Counted from the stretch's first letter, positions 11,089-24,051 are shown. The stretch: DNA of 64,000 nt from Papilionanthe hookeriana x Papilionanthe teres (GCA_022702705.1 CM040425.1:8944001-9008000), one strand, 5' to 3'. The notes: generated by a model not told the origin, from the sequence alone. Numbers and translations are program-made.

Positions 11089-13460
11089 CAGAAAAGAAAC
11101 TTCATTAAATTCAAAAGTTAAGTACATCTTAGAAAGGGGAGTTTTGTAGAGTCCCCCAAAAGTAAAAGCCTTAAAGGCTCAAAAGGAGTAACATACAAAA
11201 TACATTACTATTTGAGGCAGCAGCTTTGGCCAACCAGTTGGCAGGTTTGTTACCTTCTCTATAACTATGAGACCATTTAAGTTGAAGATGTCCAGATACA
11301 GATAGAATGATTCTATATAAGTAAACCAAATTCCAAGGAGGAGAAGAGGTACCCTTCATAATGTTGATAGCCTGTTGAGAATCAGACTCTACCCAAATAT
11401 TATGGAAACTAGAAGCTTAAGCTGTTGTTAAGGACCATTGTATAGCAAGGAGTTCAGATTCCAAGGTTGAAGAAGAAATAATAGGTGCATGAAAGTACCA
11501 CAATAGCTGTCCAAGATTATTTCTGCAGACACCACCAATACCAGCAGAAGAGGGAGTGACGCTACCGTCAATGTTAATTTTAATCCATGGCTGTGTAGGT
11601 AGTAACCAATGCAACAATAAAACTTTTCTTTTAGTTGAAATAAGCAACTCAGAATTTTTGTTAATGTAGCTACAAAAATTCAGAACAACATTCTTGGACA
11701 AGAAAAGTTTACTTTCATATTTAGCCTAATTTCTAGCCATCCATATAAACTAACTGATAACTAAAGGAATATAAGAACAATTCTGCTCTTTCCAATCTTC
11801 CCAGCAAGCTTCAAAGGATAGCCAATGGTGCCTATGCTTTGAAAGTTTCAGCTGCTGTAGAACATCAGTCCACACCTGTTTAGTAATAGTGCAATGAAGG
11901 AAGAGATGAGAGTGAGTTTCCTCATTAGAATGGCAAAGCCAGCATCTAGAAGCAGTCCTTAACCCTTTTAGCTTCAGTATATCATCTAGAGGAAGAAATT
12001 TATGAAATAATCTCCAACTAAAGAAACACAAAGGGAGACAAATTTCTGTTCCAGATCTTTTCACCCCAATTAGTATCAGGCCAATGAGTAAAGGAATTGT
12101 GTATAAAACTATTTCGTGATTGATTAGTGGGATGCTTTATCAGAATTTTATCAGGTCTAGTAGGATCAATGGGGATGGATATGATTTCTTGCACTGTATC
12201 CTCATCTAGCACACCTCTCAGAGAATCCACATCCAACTGAGCCTGAAACCAAAATTTGGATACTGTGAGATGAGGATTGTAATCATGTAAGATAGAAGTA
12301 GAAAGGTGACCATCAGGCAGCCAGTTATCCATGTAGAAATGGATGTTTCCAGCTCCCACCTCCCAGCAGAAAAGCTGATTGGCAGACTCTCAAACCTTCA
12401 GCAAACTTTTCCATTGTTTAGAATCTCACAATTTAGAATGAACTACAATAGGATGTAATTTCTTACAATATTTCTCTTTTAAATACTTAGCCCACATAGT
12501 GTCTAGTTGCCTGAATTTTATCCACTGTTTACAATAATAGAGATGACTCATTTGTTGGAAACTTTTGAATCCTAAACCCCCAGCTTTAGTAGGTTTACAC
12601 AGTTTATTCCATATTATCCAATGAGGTTGTTTGTACTGACCATCCCAAAGGAAGTTATTAAAGATAGTTTCTAGCATTTTTTGAGTATTCATTTTCATTC
12701 TCACCATTTGCATTGAATAGAGAGGGAAAGTAGATAATATACTTTTCAGCAAATTCAATCTACCTCCATTAGAAACGAAACTATTGGTCCAACAGTTTAT
12801 AGTCGATGATATCTTGTTTACCACTTCATCATATTGAGATTGTTTTTTCCTGCCTTTTATCAACTGCACTCCCAAATACCTTAATGGCATATCAGTTGCT
12901 GCAAAACCAGTCATTTCTTTCAGCCAATTATGATGTTTGTATTGTTTCCCTGCCAGGAACTGACATTTTTTCTTATTTATCTCATGTCTAGCCACTTGTG
13001 AGAGATGATCCAAGATTTGTAAACTTTTCTTTATAGCTTGTTTGCTGCCATTAGAAAATATAATTTCATCATCTGCATAAGCCAGATGACTGATAATCTG
13101 AGAAGAGCTGTGCTTATAACAGAGATAAGGATAGTTGTTGTGAGCAGCATTAATAACTCTGAAAAAATAATCAAAAGCCAATATAAAAATGGAAGGAGAC
13201 AAGGGGTCTCCTTGTTTTAAGCCCCTACCCGCAGTGAAGAAACCATTGCTACCACCATTCACTAATACACTGTAAGTGGCACTAGAAAGCCATCTCTGAA
13301 TTAAATGGCAGAAGGAAGGGTTGAAACCTCTAGCTTTCAAAACCTGCTCAAAAAATTGCCAACTGATAGAATCATAAGCTTTCTTAAGATCCAATATTAA
13401 GATGATGTTCTATCCCCTAAAATTTTTATCAAGATCAAGCAACAGTTCCTGAGCAAGGGT
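11088..13460 (-). mobile_element. LINE-D: 5'-truncated L1-type LINE, RT to RNase H
   Basis: Minus-strand LINE of about 2.4 kb truncated inside the RT N-terminus. Its RT frame 13,394-12,426 is intact for 322 codons. Downstream pieces are a linker (12,359-12,018), zf-RVT (CWLCHSNEETHSHLFLHC, within 12,064-11,750) and RNase H (KINIDGSVTPSSAGIGGVCRNN within 11,701-11,417, tail SHSYREGNKPANWLAKAA at about 11,270-11,225). The 3' UTR ends in (TA)n. The 5' truncation edge at about 13,460 joins the old LTR-A, and no (AT)n array is seen there. Confidence 0.9.
12426..13394 (-). pseudogene. LINE-D reverse transcriptase fragment
   Basis: A 322-codon uninterrupted piece of a LINE-type RVT_1 domain. Motifs in order: DLKKAYDSISW (motif A, catalytic Asp), GLKQGDPLSPSIFI (motif B), LAYADDEIIF (motif C, YADD), KKCQFL and LRYLGVQLIKGRKKQ, then the thumb INCWTNSFVSNGGRLNLLKS. 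The catalytic aspartates are all present. The N-terminal fingers are missing and the frame downstream is broken, so only this segment survives. It has the best-preserved coding of the four LINEs and is probably the youngest. Confidence 0.9.
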
Positions 13461-13489
13461 TGAACATAAGTTTGATTTAAGTTAGGTTA

Positions 13490-16230
13490 AAGTTAGGTTG
13501 AGTTTAAACTTAAGGCCGATTTAAGTTCAATACTGGCCGAACTTAAGTTCGATTTAGGGTTCGATTTTAGTTAGATTGAAGTTAGATTGAATCTAAACTT
13601 AAGGTTAATTTAAGTATATGGGTTGAAATCAAGTTTGATTTAGGTTTGGTTTAATTTAGATTCAAATTAATTAACTTAAACTTAAGGTCAACATAAGTTT
13701 AATATGGGTTTAAGTTTTATTTAGGTTTAGTTAGGTTCAAGTTAGGTTGAACATAAACTTAAGGTTGACTTAAGTTTAATAGGGGTTGAACTTAAGTTTG
13801 TTTTAGGTTTGATTTAAGTTAGGTTCAAGTTAGGTTGAGCTTAACTTAAGGTTGACTTTTAAGTTCAATATGGGTTGAACTCAAGCTCGAGTTAAGTTCA
13901 GTTAAAGTAAACTTAATTAAGGTTTAAGTTTTATTTAAATAATACTAAAGGTTAATTAACTCTAATTAGATTACCTCTAATTAGAATTTAAAGACTATTC
14001 AAGTGCTATTTGGGGTAAAACATTGTTTAATTAAGTCTAATTAAAATTAGACTTAACCGAAATTTAAAGTTATTTTAGCCTAGTTTAAGTAAGGCCTAAA
14101 TTGGATTAAACCTTTTTCAATTAAGGTTTAATAATTTTATTAAGCCTAATGAATTAGGACTTAAGTAAGGTTTAAGATTGATTAGACCTTAGTTAGTTAT
14201 GGTTTAATAGTTTAATTAAGTCTAATGATAATTTAATTATGGTTTAAGATCGATTAAACCTTCGATGGTTAAGGTTTAATAGTTTAATAAGTCTTAATGT
14301 GATAGACTTAATTATTGTTTAAGATTGGATTAAACCTTAGTTAGTTAAGGTTTAAAAGTTTAATTAAGTATAATGTGATAGACTAATTATAGATTAAGGT
14401 TGATTAAAACCCTAGTTGGTTAAGGTTTAATGTTTAATTAAGTCTAATGTGATCGACTTAATTATGGTTTAAGATTGATTAAACCTTAGTTGGTAAAGGT
14501 TTAATAGTTTAATTAAGTCTAATGTGATAGACTTAATTATGTTTATGATCGATTAAACCTGCAATGTTAAGGTTTACTAGTTTAATTAAGTCTAATGTGA
14601 TGTAATTTTAATTATGGTTTACATCATTAAACCTGTACTGTTAAGGTTTACTAGTTTAATTATGTATAATGTGATAGACTTAATTATGGTTTAGATTAAT
14701 AGGTTTAAGATTAATTACACTTGATTTGGGCAAGATTTAATTGATTAATTAGACTTAATTAGGGTTAAGTCTAATTGATTTTTAAGGTTAATTAAACCTA
14801 ATTTAAAGTAATGTTTAATTTATCAACTAGACATAATATGGGTTAAGTCTAACTGGTTTAAGGGTTTGTTAAACCTAATTTGGATAAGGTTTAATTGATT
14901 AATTAGACTTAATTAGGGTTAAGTCTAATTGGTTTCTAGATTAATTAAACCCACCTGGGTAAGGTTTAATTTGACACTATACTTAATATGGGTTAAGTCT
15001 AATTGGTTTAGGATTAATTAAACCTAATTTGGTTAAGGTTTAATTGATTAATTAGACTTAATCAAGGTTAAGTCTAATTGATTTTAATGTTAATTAAACC
15101 TAATTTAGGTAAGGTTTAATCGATTAATACTTAAATAAGGGTTATATCTAATTATTTTAGGATTAATTAAACCTAATTGGGGTACGTTTTAATTGATTAA
15201 TTAGTCTTAATTAGGTTAAGTCTAATTAATTTTTAAGGTTAATTAAACCTAATTTAGGTAAGGTTTAATTGATTAAACTTAATATGCGTTAAGTTTAACT
15301 GTTTATGGTTAATTAAACCTAGTTCGATAGGTTTAATCGATTAGTTAGACTTAATTTGGGGTTATGTCTAGTTGGTTTACGATTAATTAAACCTAATTTG
15401 GGTAAGGTTTAATTGATTAATTAGACTTAATATGGGTTAAGTCTAATCGCTTGTGATTAATTAAACCTAATCTCAGTAAAGTTTACCGATTAATTAGACT
15501 TAACAATGGTTAAGTCTAATTGTTTTAGGATTAAGTAAGCTTAATTTGGGTACGTTTTAATTGACTAATCAGACTTAATTAGTTTTTAGTATAATTAGAT
15601 TAAGGTTAATTTCTTAAACCTAATGTAATTGTGGTTTAAGATATTAGCTCCACTGGGGGTTAGTCCTAATTTGGATTTGATTTTTCTTAAACCTAATGTA
15701 TTTAAGGTTTATGATGTTAATTAAGTTTAATATATCTTTAAACTTAATTAAAATTTAATTTTGTATTAAACCTAATGTAATTAAGGTTTAAATTAATTAA
15801 GTGTAATATTTCTTAAACCTTAATTAAAGTTCGATTTTGGATTAAACCTAATGTAATTAAGGTTTAATAATTCAATTAAGTTTAATACATCCTTAAACTT
15901 AATTAATGTTTGATTTTGTATTTAAATCACTGTAATTATGATTAATAAGTTAAATTAAGTTTAATATGTCCTTAAACTTAATTAAAGTTTGGTTTTGTAT
16001 TAAACCTAATGTAATTAAGGTTTAAAAAGTTAAATACTTAAGTTTAATATGTCCTTAAACTTAATTAAAGTTTGATATTGTATTAAACCTAATGTAATTA
16101 AGGCTTCTAATGAGTTAACTAAGTTTGATATGTCCTTAAACTTAATTAAAATTTAATTTTGTATTAAACCTAATGTAATTAAGGTTTAATGAGTTAATTA
16201 AAGTTTAAATTAGGTCTAATTTGATGTCTT
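13490..16230. repeat. Degenerate 75-85-bp tandem array (TTAAGG/TTAAACCTAAT type)
   Basis: About 2.7 kb built almost only from words such as CTTAAGGTTGACTTAAG, GTTAAGTCTAATTG and TTAAACCTAATTTGGG. Landmarks recur with spacings of about 78-89 bp (13,510-13,850), 73-77 bp (14,250-14,990) and 76-82 bp (15,770-16,170). So it consists of three successive variant families rather than one homogeneous satellite. It occupies the position in LTR-A that the (TTTAA)n tract occupies in the main element's LTR. No coding potential. Confidence 0.8.
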
Positions 16231-17639
16231 AAACCTAATTAATTCTGTTTTGAATCTATTTTGGGCTAGACTCAATTTTGACTTAGTCTATTGTGGAATG
16301 GGCTAAGTTAAAGAGAGAGGAATTTGGGGGGACAAATTATTTAGAATAAATTTTTACTCCTTATTCGAAAAATGTCATTTTAAATTGTTTAATGGTTCAT
16401 GAAATATCATTTTAAGGTTATTTTCCGTTACCTTAATTATCGAACCAATTTTCAATTTTATTTTCCTTAATTTTTCATTTTATAAGTATTGTTAAAAATA
16501 AATACAAAATATCTTGAAATCTAGGAAATGATGTCCTAGAGGATTTTTCTAGCCTACAAAAATCAGTGGATATTCCTAAGGGTCTAGAGATAATTCTCCT
16601 AAATTTTCAGATTTTTCTGCTTTTGCGAATAATTTTTAATAATTAAAATACTTAGAGAGCATTTTTAATTATTTAAAAATTAAATACCGAGAATAAAATT
16701 ATGATTTTATTCTCATAATTTTCTTCTTTTCATGCTGAGTTCAGGGGTATTTTTGTCATATTTTTAAGATTTTTCTATGTCAATTTATGGAATTTTTACT
16801 TTAAGGTTTATCTAGATTTAATAAATCTAGATAAACCTTCGGGTTGCCGCGTGTCTTCTGTGACGGCCAACGCGCTTGATCCCCATGTGGATCCGCATAC
16901 GGGAGCACCAAGATTTAATCTCGGTCGTCCATTCCCAAAACACGGAACGGACGGTCCTAGTTCATCGTCTTCCTCCCGCCCGATCTCTTCGTTGCATCGT
17001 CCGTCATCAGTGGGGACAATATCTCGCTTTCGATTTCGATGAGATCGAGCGAGGTTTGTTCCACACGATCGTCTTAAGCGTACGATCATATCCATATGGA
17101 TATGTGGGGGTTTTGAAATGGCTAACCCTACGTTGCACTGCCCAAGCTCGGGTTGGGTGCGAAAACCATACCTTTGGCCTCGCTGATGTAAATATAAATC
17201 AATCGTTCCGAAGCTTCATCTCGACCTCGTAAAAGTTTTTCCCCTAAATTAATTTGAGGTGAAATATGATCCGTATATGACTTTGTCCTCTCGAGGTCAC
17301 GGCTTAAATGGCTTGGTCAATCAGTGGCTTAAGGGGCTATGGGGATGCCCGATTTTGATCGAGCTTACCTTCGTTTTGTCCCTAAATGGCTCGGGGATGG
17401 CCAATTTAAACATTTATGGAGGTTGGTTTCAAACTCCCAATTGTTCTGGTTTTGGCTCATTTGAGTGCTCTCGAGTTGACTAAATTGAGGAGATATAGTG
17501 GGTTTCAAGGCCTGGTTTCACTTGGGATCAATTGCTTAGGGTCTTTAGACAACAACTTTTTTGGTGTTGAAGGTCTAAAGATTGGGAAGTGGTCAGTCTC
17601 CTATTTGATCCTCCCTCTTGCTTAGGCTCGGGTTTGGCT

Positions 17640-17647
17640 TATTTATA
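17640..17647 (-). promoter_or_regulatory. Probable TATA box of LTR-A
   Basis: The minus strand reads GGATATAAATAAGCC. It lies about 2.4 kb downstream of the LTR start (20,078) in element orientation. This is similar to the 2.2 kb seen between LTR start and TATTTAAA in the main element family. Assignment is by position and motif only. Confidence 0.45.
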
Positions 17648-18979
17648 TCCATGGAGAGCTTGGCTTGGCTAGGGTTGATTTGGGGGGATTTTAACATCCT
17701 CATGATGATTTTAGATAGAATTTAGCTATGGATAAGGGAATTCTGGGTTTCCCAAGATTAACTTAGCGTGGATTTCCCCCAAGTGTAGTGAAGTTTTAAC
17801 TCATGGCTTTGCTTGCTTTGATTGGTTATTGTTTGAGGTGGATAGGATCAGTTAGAACTTATTAAATCCACCTCCCTACATGAGTCTTTGTATCATTTAA
17901 TGTTTTCAAGAGAGCATGGCAACTTAGCCTCATTACCACCTCATGCATGAATTTATTATGATTGCATCTAGCCATGGTAAAGGATTGGTTTAAGCCATGA
18001 TTCTCCTCCATTGGATGGTCTAGGAGGTGGGTAAGGTTGTCTTTGAATTGGTCGGCCACATAATCTCAAAGAAAGGGGTGATTCATGCTTTAAAACGGGA
18101 GAATTTACACATAATCTCTCACTTGTCTCATTCCTTTAAATGGCCATGATGAGCTCATTCTTTGATAAAATTGATCTGTTATTTGTCCATTGGATGATGA
18201 AGAAGTGTGTGGTGACTCAAAGTGAGCAACATATCTTTCACTTAACATGTCATCTAAGGTTTAGTAGAGGCATGACACATAAACCCCCACCCCCCCTCTT
18301 TTTAATTTTCTAAAATTTGTATTTATGAGATCATTCTATGATGTGGCATGATCCCAAGTGCTTATTTTTCTTCATTGGATTTGAGGTGTTTGATGACTCA
18401 CCAAATATTCCTCCAAGGATTCATGAGGGGATGACACCTCACTTCCCTTCATGATTGTGTGTCATCATGCCCTTTAAACCATGGTTAAATGGCATTTCAT
18501 GGTCATTAATGGGTTGAGTCATATTGAATGGGTCATATGGGTTGTGTCTAACCCATAATGTGAGTCATCCACGATGTCATAAAAGGGGCTCGAATTTTGA
18601 AAACCAATTATTACGTCATAATTGGTGTCATGTGTTAAAATTCCATTTTATGCTCCTTTAATTTAATTTCCATTTTAATTAATTATGTCACTAATTAAAA
18701 ATGTTGGAAATTATTATATTAATCAATTAATTAATCAAAATAATTTTAAATTAATTATTTGATTAATTTAATGTCATTTTTTGCTTAAAATTAAATTTTC
18801 CCTTATTTCATATTTTTAATTATATTTTCATTTTAATTAACTATTTAATTAATTAAAACATTGAAAATTATATTATTAGTTAATTAATTAATCAAAATAA
18901 TTTGGAATAATTATTTGATTAATTTATATTATTTTTGGTTTAAAATCAAGTGTTTTCACCCAATTTGATTTCGTCGACC

Positions 18980-19925
18980 ATAGTTGACTTAGGTTGACCT
19001 CAATTAACCTAGGTTAACCTTAAGTTAACTAATTTTGGTTTAAGGATGACTAATTTTGATTTTTCTAACCTTGTCGTGGTTTAGGTTAGTCATAAAGTCC
19101 AAAGGCTTTAACTTCAAAGGTGGTTTGGTCATAATGACCAATTTTAGGGTTTAAAGTTAATCCAAGGGTCAATTGGTGAATTTTTTCTGGTTATTTTGAT
19201 TAATATCAAATTGATTACGTTAATGTCTGTCATTGAAGTCAATTTTGTGGTCGTGGAAGACATACGTTAGCCATTTTCACCAATTTTACCCTTATAGGTC
19301 AAGAGCTTGCAATTGTATCAGGGCTCGTGGTGATTGTCTTCAGATACATATGCATGGATTGTTTTGATCAAATTTTGATTATTTATATCAAAGAATGATC
19401 AAGAAGGTCAATGCATGATCTTTGGTCATGATTTCGATTATTTAATTGTAATTGATCGCATCGTCAAAGGTGACCAATGAGGTGAATATGGTGTCTTGTG
19501 TGTCGTGTCGATGATTTTGTTAATTTTGACTTTTTGGGTCAAAGGTTTACCATTTGGGTCAATAGAGTGATTATTGGGTCACGATTGATCATCTTGACCA
19601 AACTTGACTTTTTAGGTCAAAAGATGACTTCATATGGGTCAATAGAGTTGTTCATCGGGTCAGGATTGATCATTTTGACCAAAGTTGACTTTTTAGGTCA
19701 AAAGTTGACTTGTTGAGTCAAAAGGGTTGGTCATTGGGTCAGATTGACCATTTTGACAAAAGTTGACTTTTAGGTTAAAAGTCGAATTCGTCAGTCAATG
19801 TGGCCGGGTCATCGGGGTCGCATCGAATTCATTTCGAATTTCAAAGTCGACTTTTTAAAGTTAAAAAGTCGACCTATCGAGTCAATAGTTGATAAGGTCA
19901 GTACTTGTCATTACTGATTTGACTG
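18980..19925. promoter_or_regulatory. Cluster of TTGAC/GTCAA (W-box core) repeats in LTR-A U3
   Basis: By my count 12 TTGAC and 13 GTCAA occurrences lie in 965 bp, where about two would be expected by chance. They are densest at 19,525-19,800. Many are embedded in degenerate repeats of the form TTGACTTTTTAGGTCAAAAG and TTGGGTCA. TTGAC is the core bound by plant WRKY factors, and clusters of such boxes in retrotransposon U3 regions can give stress-responsive expression. Whether these drive transcription is not shown. They could simply be a by-product of a short-repeat expansion. Confidence 0.55.
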
Positions 19926-20078
19926 CTAAGATGTCAAAATTTACGTTAAAATTTTCATAGCGTCTTACCCTAGATGTTATGGTTTACTGACTCATCATTA
20001 AGAGTTAGAGAATTAATTTTGGTAAACTTTCCACTCTAATAAAATTTGTAAATAATTCTCACAAAAGTGAGGTCAACA

Positions 20079-21837
20079 GTTCAATCTTAAAATTATTTTA
20101 AAATTGGTGATTCAAATTTGCATCTAAATTATACCTACCAATCTACCGAAATAAATAAATTTAAATTCGTGACAAAATACAAATGATATAAAATTATTTT
20201 TAAAATACGTTAAACTTAAACTTAAATATTAAAATATCACTTTTTAGTTTGGTAACATATTTTGAAGGAGGTAACCCATGGTTACTAAACAAATATCTTG
20301 ACTAATCAAACTCGCAAACATAAAAATTCAAGATAATGGGATACGAGATCTTGAATAATCATTCAAAATTAAATAAATGAAAAAAATGACAAAATTTAAT
20401 CGTTAATAATTCATAAACAACCTAAAATATTTAACTTTAAAATAGGACAAAAGACACTAAAACTTAAATGAAACCTTAATTAATAAAGATCACCAAACAC
20501 AACTTGAAACACAAGCAGTGTTTTTTTCTACAAAGATTTTCAGATGATGCAATTCATGGTCATTGCTTTGATAAGAGACTTTTTGGTTCTCGTCTAAACA
20601 CGTTTCGACTAAGTAGATCTAGACATCTGACAACCTTGGGACAACAAAGCCATAGACATCTTGATCCGGTTTTCTAAAAATTAAAATGTAACCAACTAAA
20701 TTGAATAAATTCTTAAGAAATAAATTTGACATTATATTAAAACATGACACTGCTTTTCTCGTGTGTTTGTTAAAACAAGTTTTGTTTAAGATTTAATTTG
20801 AATGTTATTAGAATGTAAGCACTCGTTTATAGATGAAATTTTAAAGACAAGATAATAAACCTAAAGAAAAAATGACAACATGACAACGACAACAAAACAA
20901 AACAACATCAACAAAATGACAACAACAAAACTTAAAAAATAACAAACAAAGCAAAACCAAAGCTTCAATGGGTAATACACAAAACTTAGAAACATATTAC
21001 CCTTAGGATTAAACATTGATATTTCTTTCCATGATCTTTACTTTTGAAAGTTTCTAGAGAACAAATGATAATGTTAATTGGGATTTTTCTGTGTCTCTAA
21101 CTTTCTAAGATGTAATTAACTATATCTATAGAAGATAAACGAAATCAAAATTGGTAATATACTAAACATTCGGTTATTAAATTTTTCATGTTGTTTTCCT
21201 TATATGGGAATCTCCAAGAATCGGATATTCTAGAGTTTTCTCGATATCACCACCACAATGAAACTATCTCGATATTTCATTTTATATTGTTTTCTATTTT
21301 AATTTACTCCTTTCTTTTCTTCTCCGAGTTTCATAACATCCAAGGATCATTTACATGATCCAAAAGAATAAGTTACTTGGAGATTAGAGTAACATGATAG
21401 ATAATCAAAGTGTCGAATTCGCAAGCACTACAAATAATAATAATAATTTCTTGTAGAACACACACGCAAATAATTTACTCCCGAGTGCCATCATATACCA
21501 ACGAGTGTTGTATGTGATACAAAATCGTAACTCCACTCGAGTTGTGAGAAAAGGTGGTACATTTGTACTTACAAACTTATGATGGATTGCTTTGATTATA
21601 CAAAGCTTTTTATTTCTCTTGAATTTTTCCACATAAATAATTTGATGTCTTCTCCTACAACTTTTCAATTATATGTGTGCATGATAGATCTTCGAGCGTC
21701 AAGATATCAAATTTTCACTCCACAACCATGAATTTTTTGGCATTCAATTATGCATTCGTTTTCCGAACAAGCCGATCAAATATAAAAGGTACCCAAACAT
21801 TTTCAATGTCTCCACCCCCGAAACGACCGCAAAATGC
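20079..21837. other. Unassigned AT-rich DNA
   Basis: No gene recognised. It includes a CAACAA-rich simple stretch at about 20,870-20,950 and only short chance frames. The sequence between LTR-A and the duplicated LINE ends may be old intergenic DNA. Confidence 0.4.
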
Positions 21838-22520
21838 ATACCATTCTTGTATACCGGAAGTCCCCAATAAAATACCATAATAAAGTGAACACCGATGGAA
21901 GCTTTTCTGATAAGGGGGCAGGTATAAGGGACACTTTCAGGAACCATCTTGGGCATTGTATCCTCTTCTTCCAAGCACTTTTGGAGGCCCGGATGCCTTA
22001 GAAACCGAACTAGCAACTCGTCACCTGCCTGCCGGCTAGCCCTCGACGTATGGAATCACTTAGTGGTGGAAGTGGACTCCAAAGAATACCAATTAAACCG
22101 ATTGGGCGGGGGACAACAACTGATTGACAACATTCTTACCGGAGCAACAATCAAAGTGTTGAAGGATCTCATTGGAGCCCAATTCTCTTCATTTTCACAG
22201 AAGGTAACAAACTCGCCCATTGTTTGCCGTAAGTGGCCTACTTTCTTCTCCGAGGTGGTGGTATCTTCGTACCCTCCCCGCCTCTTTGTATCTCATGTGT
22301 GGAAACTTGCTGGAGGTACCCCCATCTTAGACTTGTCAACTTCTCCCGAGTGCTACCGTGGAGACTTTTGGATGCTAGATCTTCATGTCGATTCTTTTGT
22401 TTTTTGTTCTCTACTTGTCTCTTACTTATTTCTGGTATGCTTGTATTTTCTTTTGTTCTTTCTTACGTTGTGTAATAAGATTTGCAATGTGGGAGGAGGA
22501 GGCTTCCAGATCATATACGC
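21838..22520 (+). mobile_element. LINE-E copy 1: RNase H end and 3' UTR of a LINE
   Basis: The plus strand encodes pieces of an RVT_3-type RNase H in shifted frames: KVNTDGSFSDKGAGI (about 21,885-21,930, catalytic D), FRNHLGHCILFFQALLEA (about 21,938-21,990), then HLVVEVDSKE (about 22,050-22,085, catalytic D). A CT-rich 3' part with no domain follows (22,240-22,480). It is preceded by unassigned DNA, so it is a strongly 5'-truncated insertion. A second, more diverged copy follows immediately (22,521 on), with an offset of about 680 bp. Confidence 0.7.
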
Positions 22521-23085
22521 ATACCATTCGTATACCGGAAATCCCCAATAAAATACCATAATAAAGTGAACACTCGATGGAAGCTTTTCTCGATAAGGTG
22601 TATAAGGGACACTTTCAGAACAATCTTGGGCATTGTATCCTCTTCTTCCAAGCAGCCAGAGGCCCTGGATGCCTTAGAAGCCGATCTAGCAACCGGCTCA
22701 TCGGGCTCTCAAGCTAGCTAGCTTGGAATGTAGATGGAATCACTTTAGTGGTATGGACTCCAACATACTAATTAAACCGATCAAGGGGGACAACAACTCC
22801 ATTGACAACATTCTTACCGGAGCAACAAAATCAAAGTGTCGAAGGATCTCATCGAGCCCAATTCTCTTTCATTTTCAATAAAAGGTAACAACCCGCCCAT
22901 TGGTTTGCCAAGTGGCCTACTTTCTTCCGAGGTGGTGGTATCTTAAGACCTCCCCGCCTCTTTGTATCCTGCGTGGGGTGACCTCGTTGGAGGTACCCCA
23001 TCTCGACTCACAACTTCTCTCGAGTGCTAATCGTGGAGCCTTTCGATGCTAGATCTTCATGCTGGGGATTCTTTTTGTTTTCTTC
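22521..23085 (+). mobile_element. LINE-E copy 2: direct duplicate of the RNase H end
   Basis: Repeats copy 1 from ATACCATTC-GTATACCGGAA through GATGCTAGATCTTCATG. Offset is 683 bp at the left end and 675 bp at the right. It differs by many substitutions and by recurrent 1-4-base insertions or losses around CG (for example CACTCGATGG against CACCGATGG). The coding frame is lost. A tandem duplication or two nested truncated insertions would both explain it. Confidence 0.7.
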
Positions 23086-23305
23086 ATCCCCATCGTAAAC
23101 CCATCTCTTCTGGTTCTCCTTCATGGTTTTCAGTGTTTCTAGCTCATCATCCATGATGTGAAGTGATCTCATCCACACCTCTAAGTTTAGGTTGTACATA
23201 AATTTTTTTTTAAGTTAGATTTTGGATGCAAAAATACATAGCCTTCTTTAAATTTTTTTCTTTATTATATTTGTAATGCTTAGGGATTAGATAGTTCTAC
23301 CTAAT

Positions 23306-23556
23306 ATTTGAGTGTATGTGCTTAAATATAAAAGCCTAGGTGTGAGATATGTAAATACATAAGAATTTTGTGCTATGTATGTAAATTCACCCAAAAACTT
23401 TGAGTGCTATATGCCAAAATATAAAAGCTTTGGTGTGAGAATGTAAATACATAAGAATTTTATGCTATGTTTTTAAGTGCACCAGTAAAATTTGAAAAGT
23501 TGAGTGCTATATGCCCATATAAATGTTTATGTTGAGAATGTAAATACATAAGATAG
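23306..23556. repeat. Short tandem repeat, about 95-bp unit, three copies
   Basis: Three copies of a unit containing GAGTGCTATATGCC, ATATAAAAGC, GTGAGAATGTAAATACATAAG and TTTTATGCTATG-like words, at about 23,310, 23,401 and 23,500. The remainder of 23,086-24,050 is AT-rich with no recognisable gene. Confidence 0.7.
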
Positions 23557-24051
23557 GGGTGTTAGAACTTTTTTTTCCTTTAATGTTTAGGATTTAGGGA
23601 TTGAGGGATTTTGAGACAGGGGTTACATATAGTGTTTAATTTTCAAGATTTAAGGATATTTTACACATGTTTTTTTAAGGCTTATAATGCTTTAAGGTCC
23701 ATGACTTAGGATTTTGCTTATTTACATCATGTGATGTTTTAATCAAGACTTATGTTACATAGATTTGGTTTTACTATCTAATATTTAAGTGTTTATAGCA
23801 TATGATTTTGGTTCAGAAAAGACACAGCCGATGTTTTCCTTTTATTCTTGATTTAGTTTTTCAATAATTTTGTGCTATGTATGTAAATGAGTTGAGAACG
23901 GTAGAGGAAAATCTAAAATGACCAAAGCATGATGTATAACAAATGATGTTAATTTATTAGATTCAAATAAAAAATATGGCGCGTAGTAGGATGCAATGAC
24001 ATTGTACAAATTTATAGAGCTACATCTATGATTTAGATGGATATTTAAAAT

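Larger units (their letters stand above)
13461..20078 (-). mobile_element. LTR-A: old long LTR related to the main Tat/Ogre-type element
   Basis: The right edge ends in GAGGTCAACA (20,069-20,078). Read on the minus strand it starts TGTTGACCTCACTTTTGTGAG-like, the same start and short hairpin as the main element's LTR (TGTTGACCTCATTTTTTATGAG). The internal order also matches: a low-complexity array, an AT-rich stretch with a GAGTTCAGGGGTATTTTTG-like segment, a CpG-rich patch beginning GCCGCGTGTC (16,850-17,090), then a TATA box and a long U3. The left edge is lost, either cut by LINE-D or decayed. No PPT or PBS is evident next to the right edge, so it is either a 5' LTR remnant or a truncated solo LTR. 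Sequence identity with the main LTR is low outside these landmarks. Confidence 0.6.

Noticed and set aside
21405..21668. Minus-strand 87-residue frame in the unassigned region
   Set aside because: No recognisable motif, no neighbouring gene structure and AT-rich composition. Consistent with chance.
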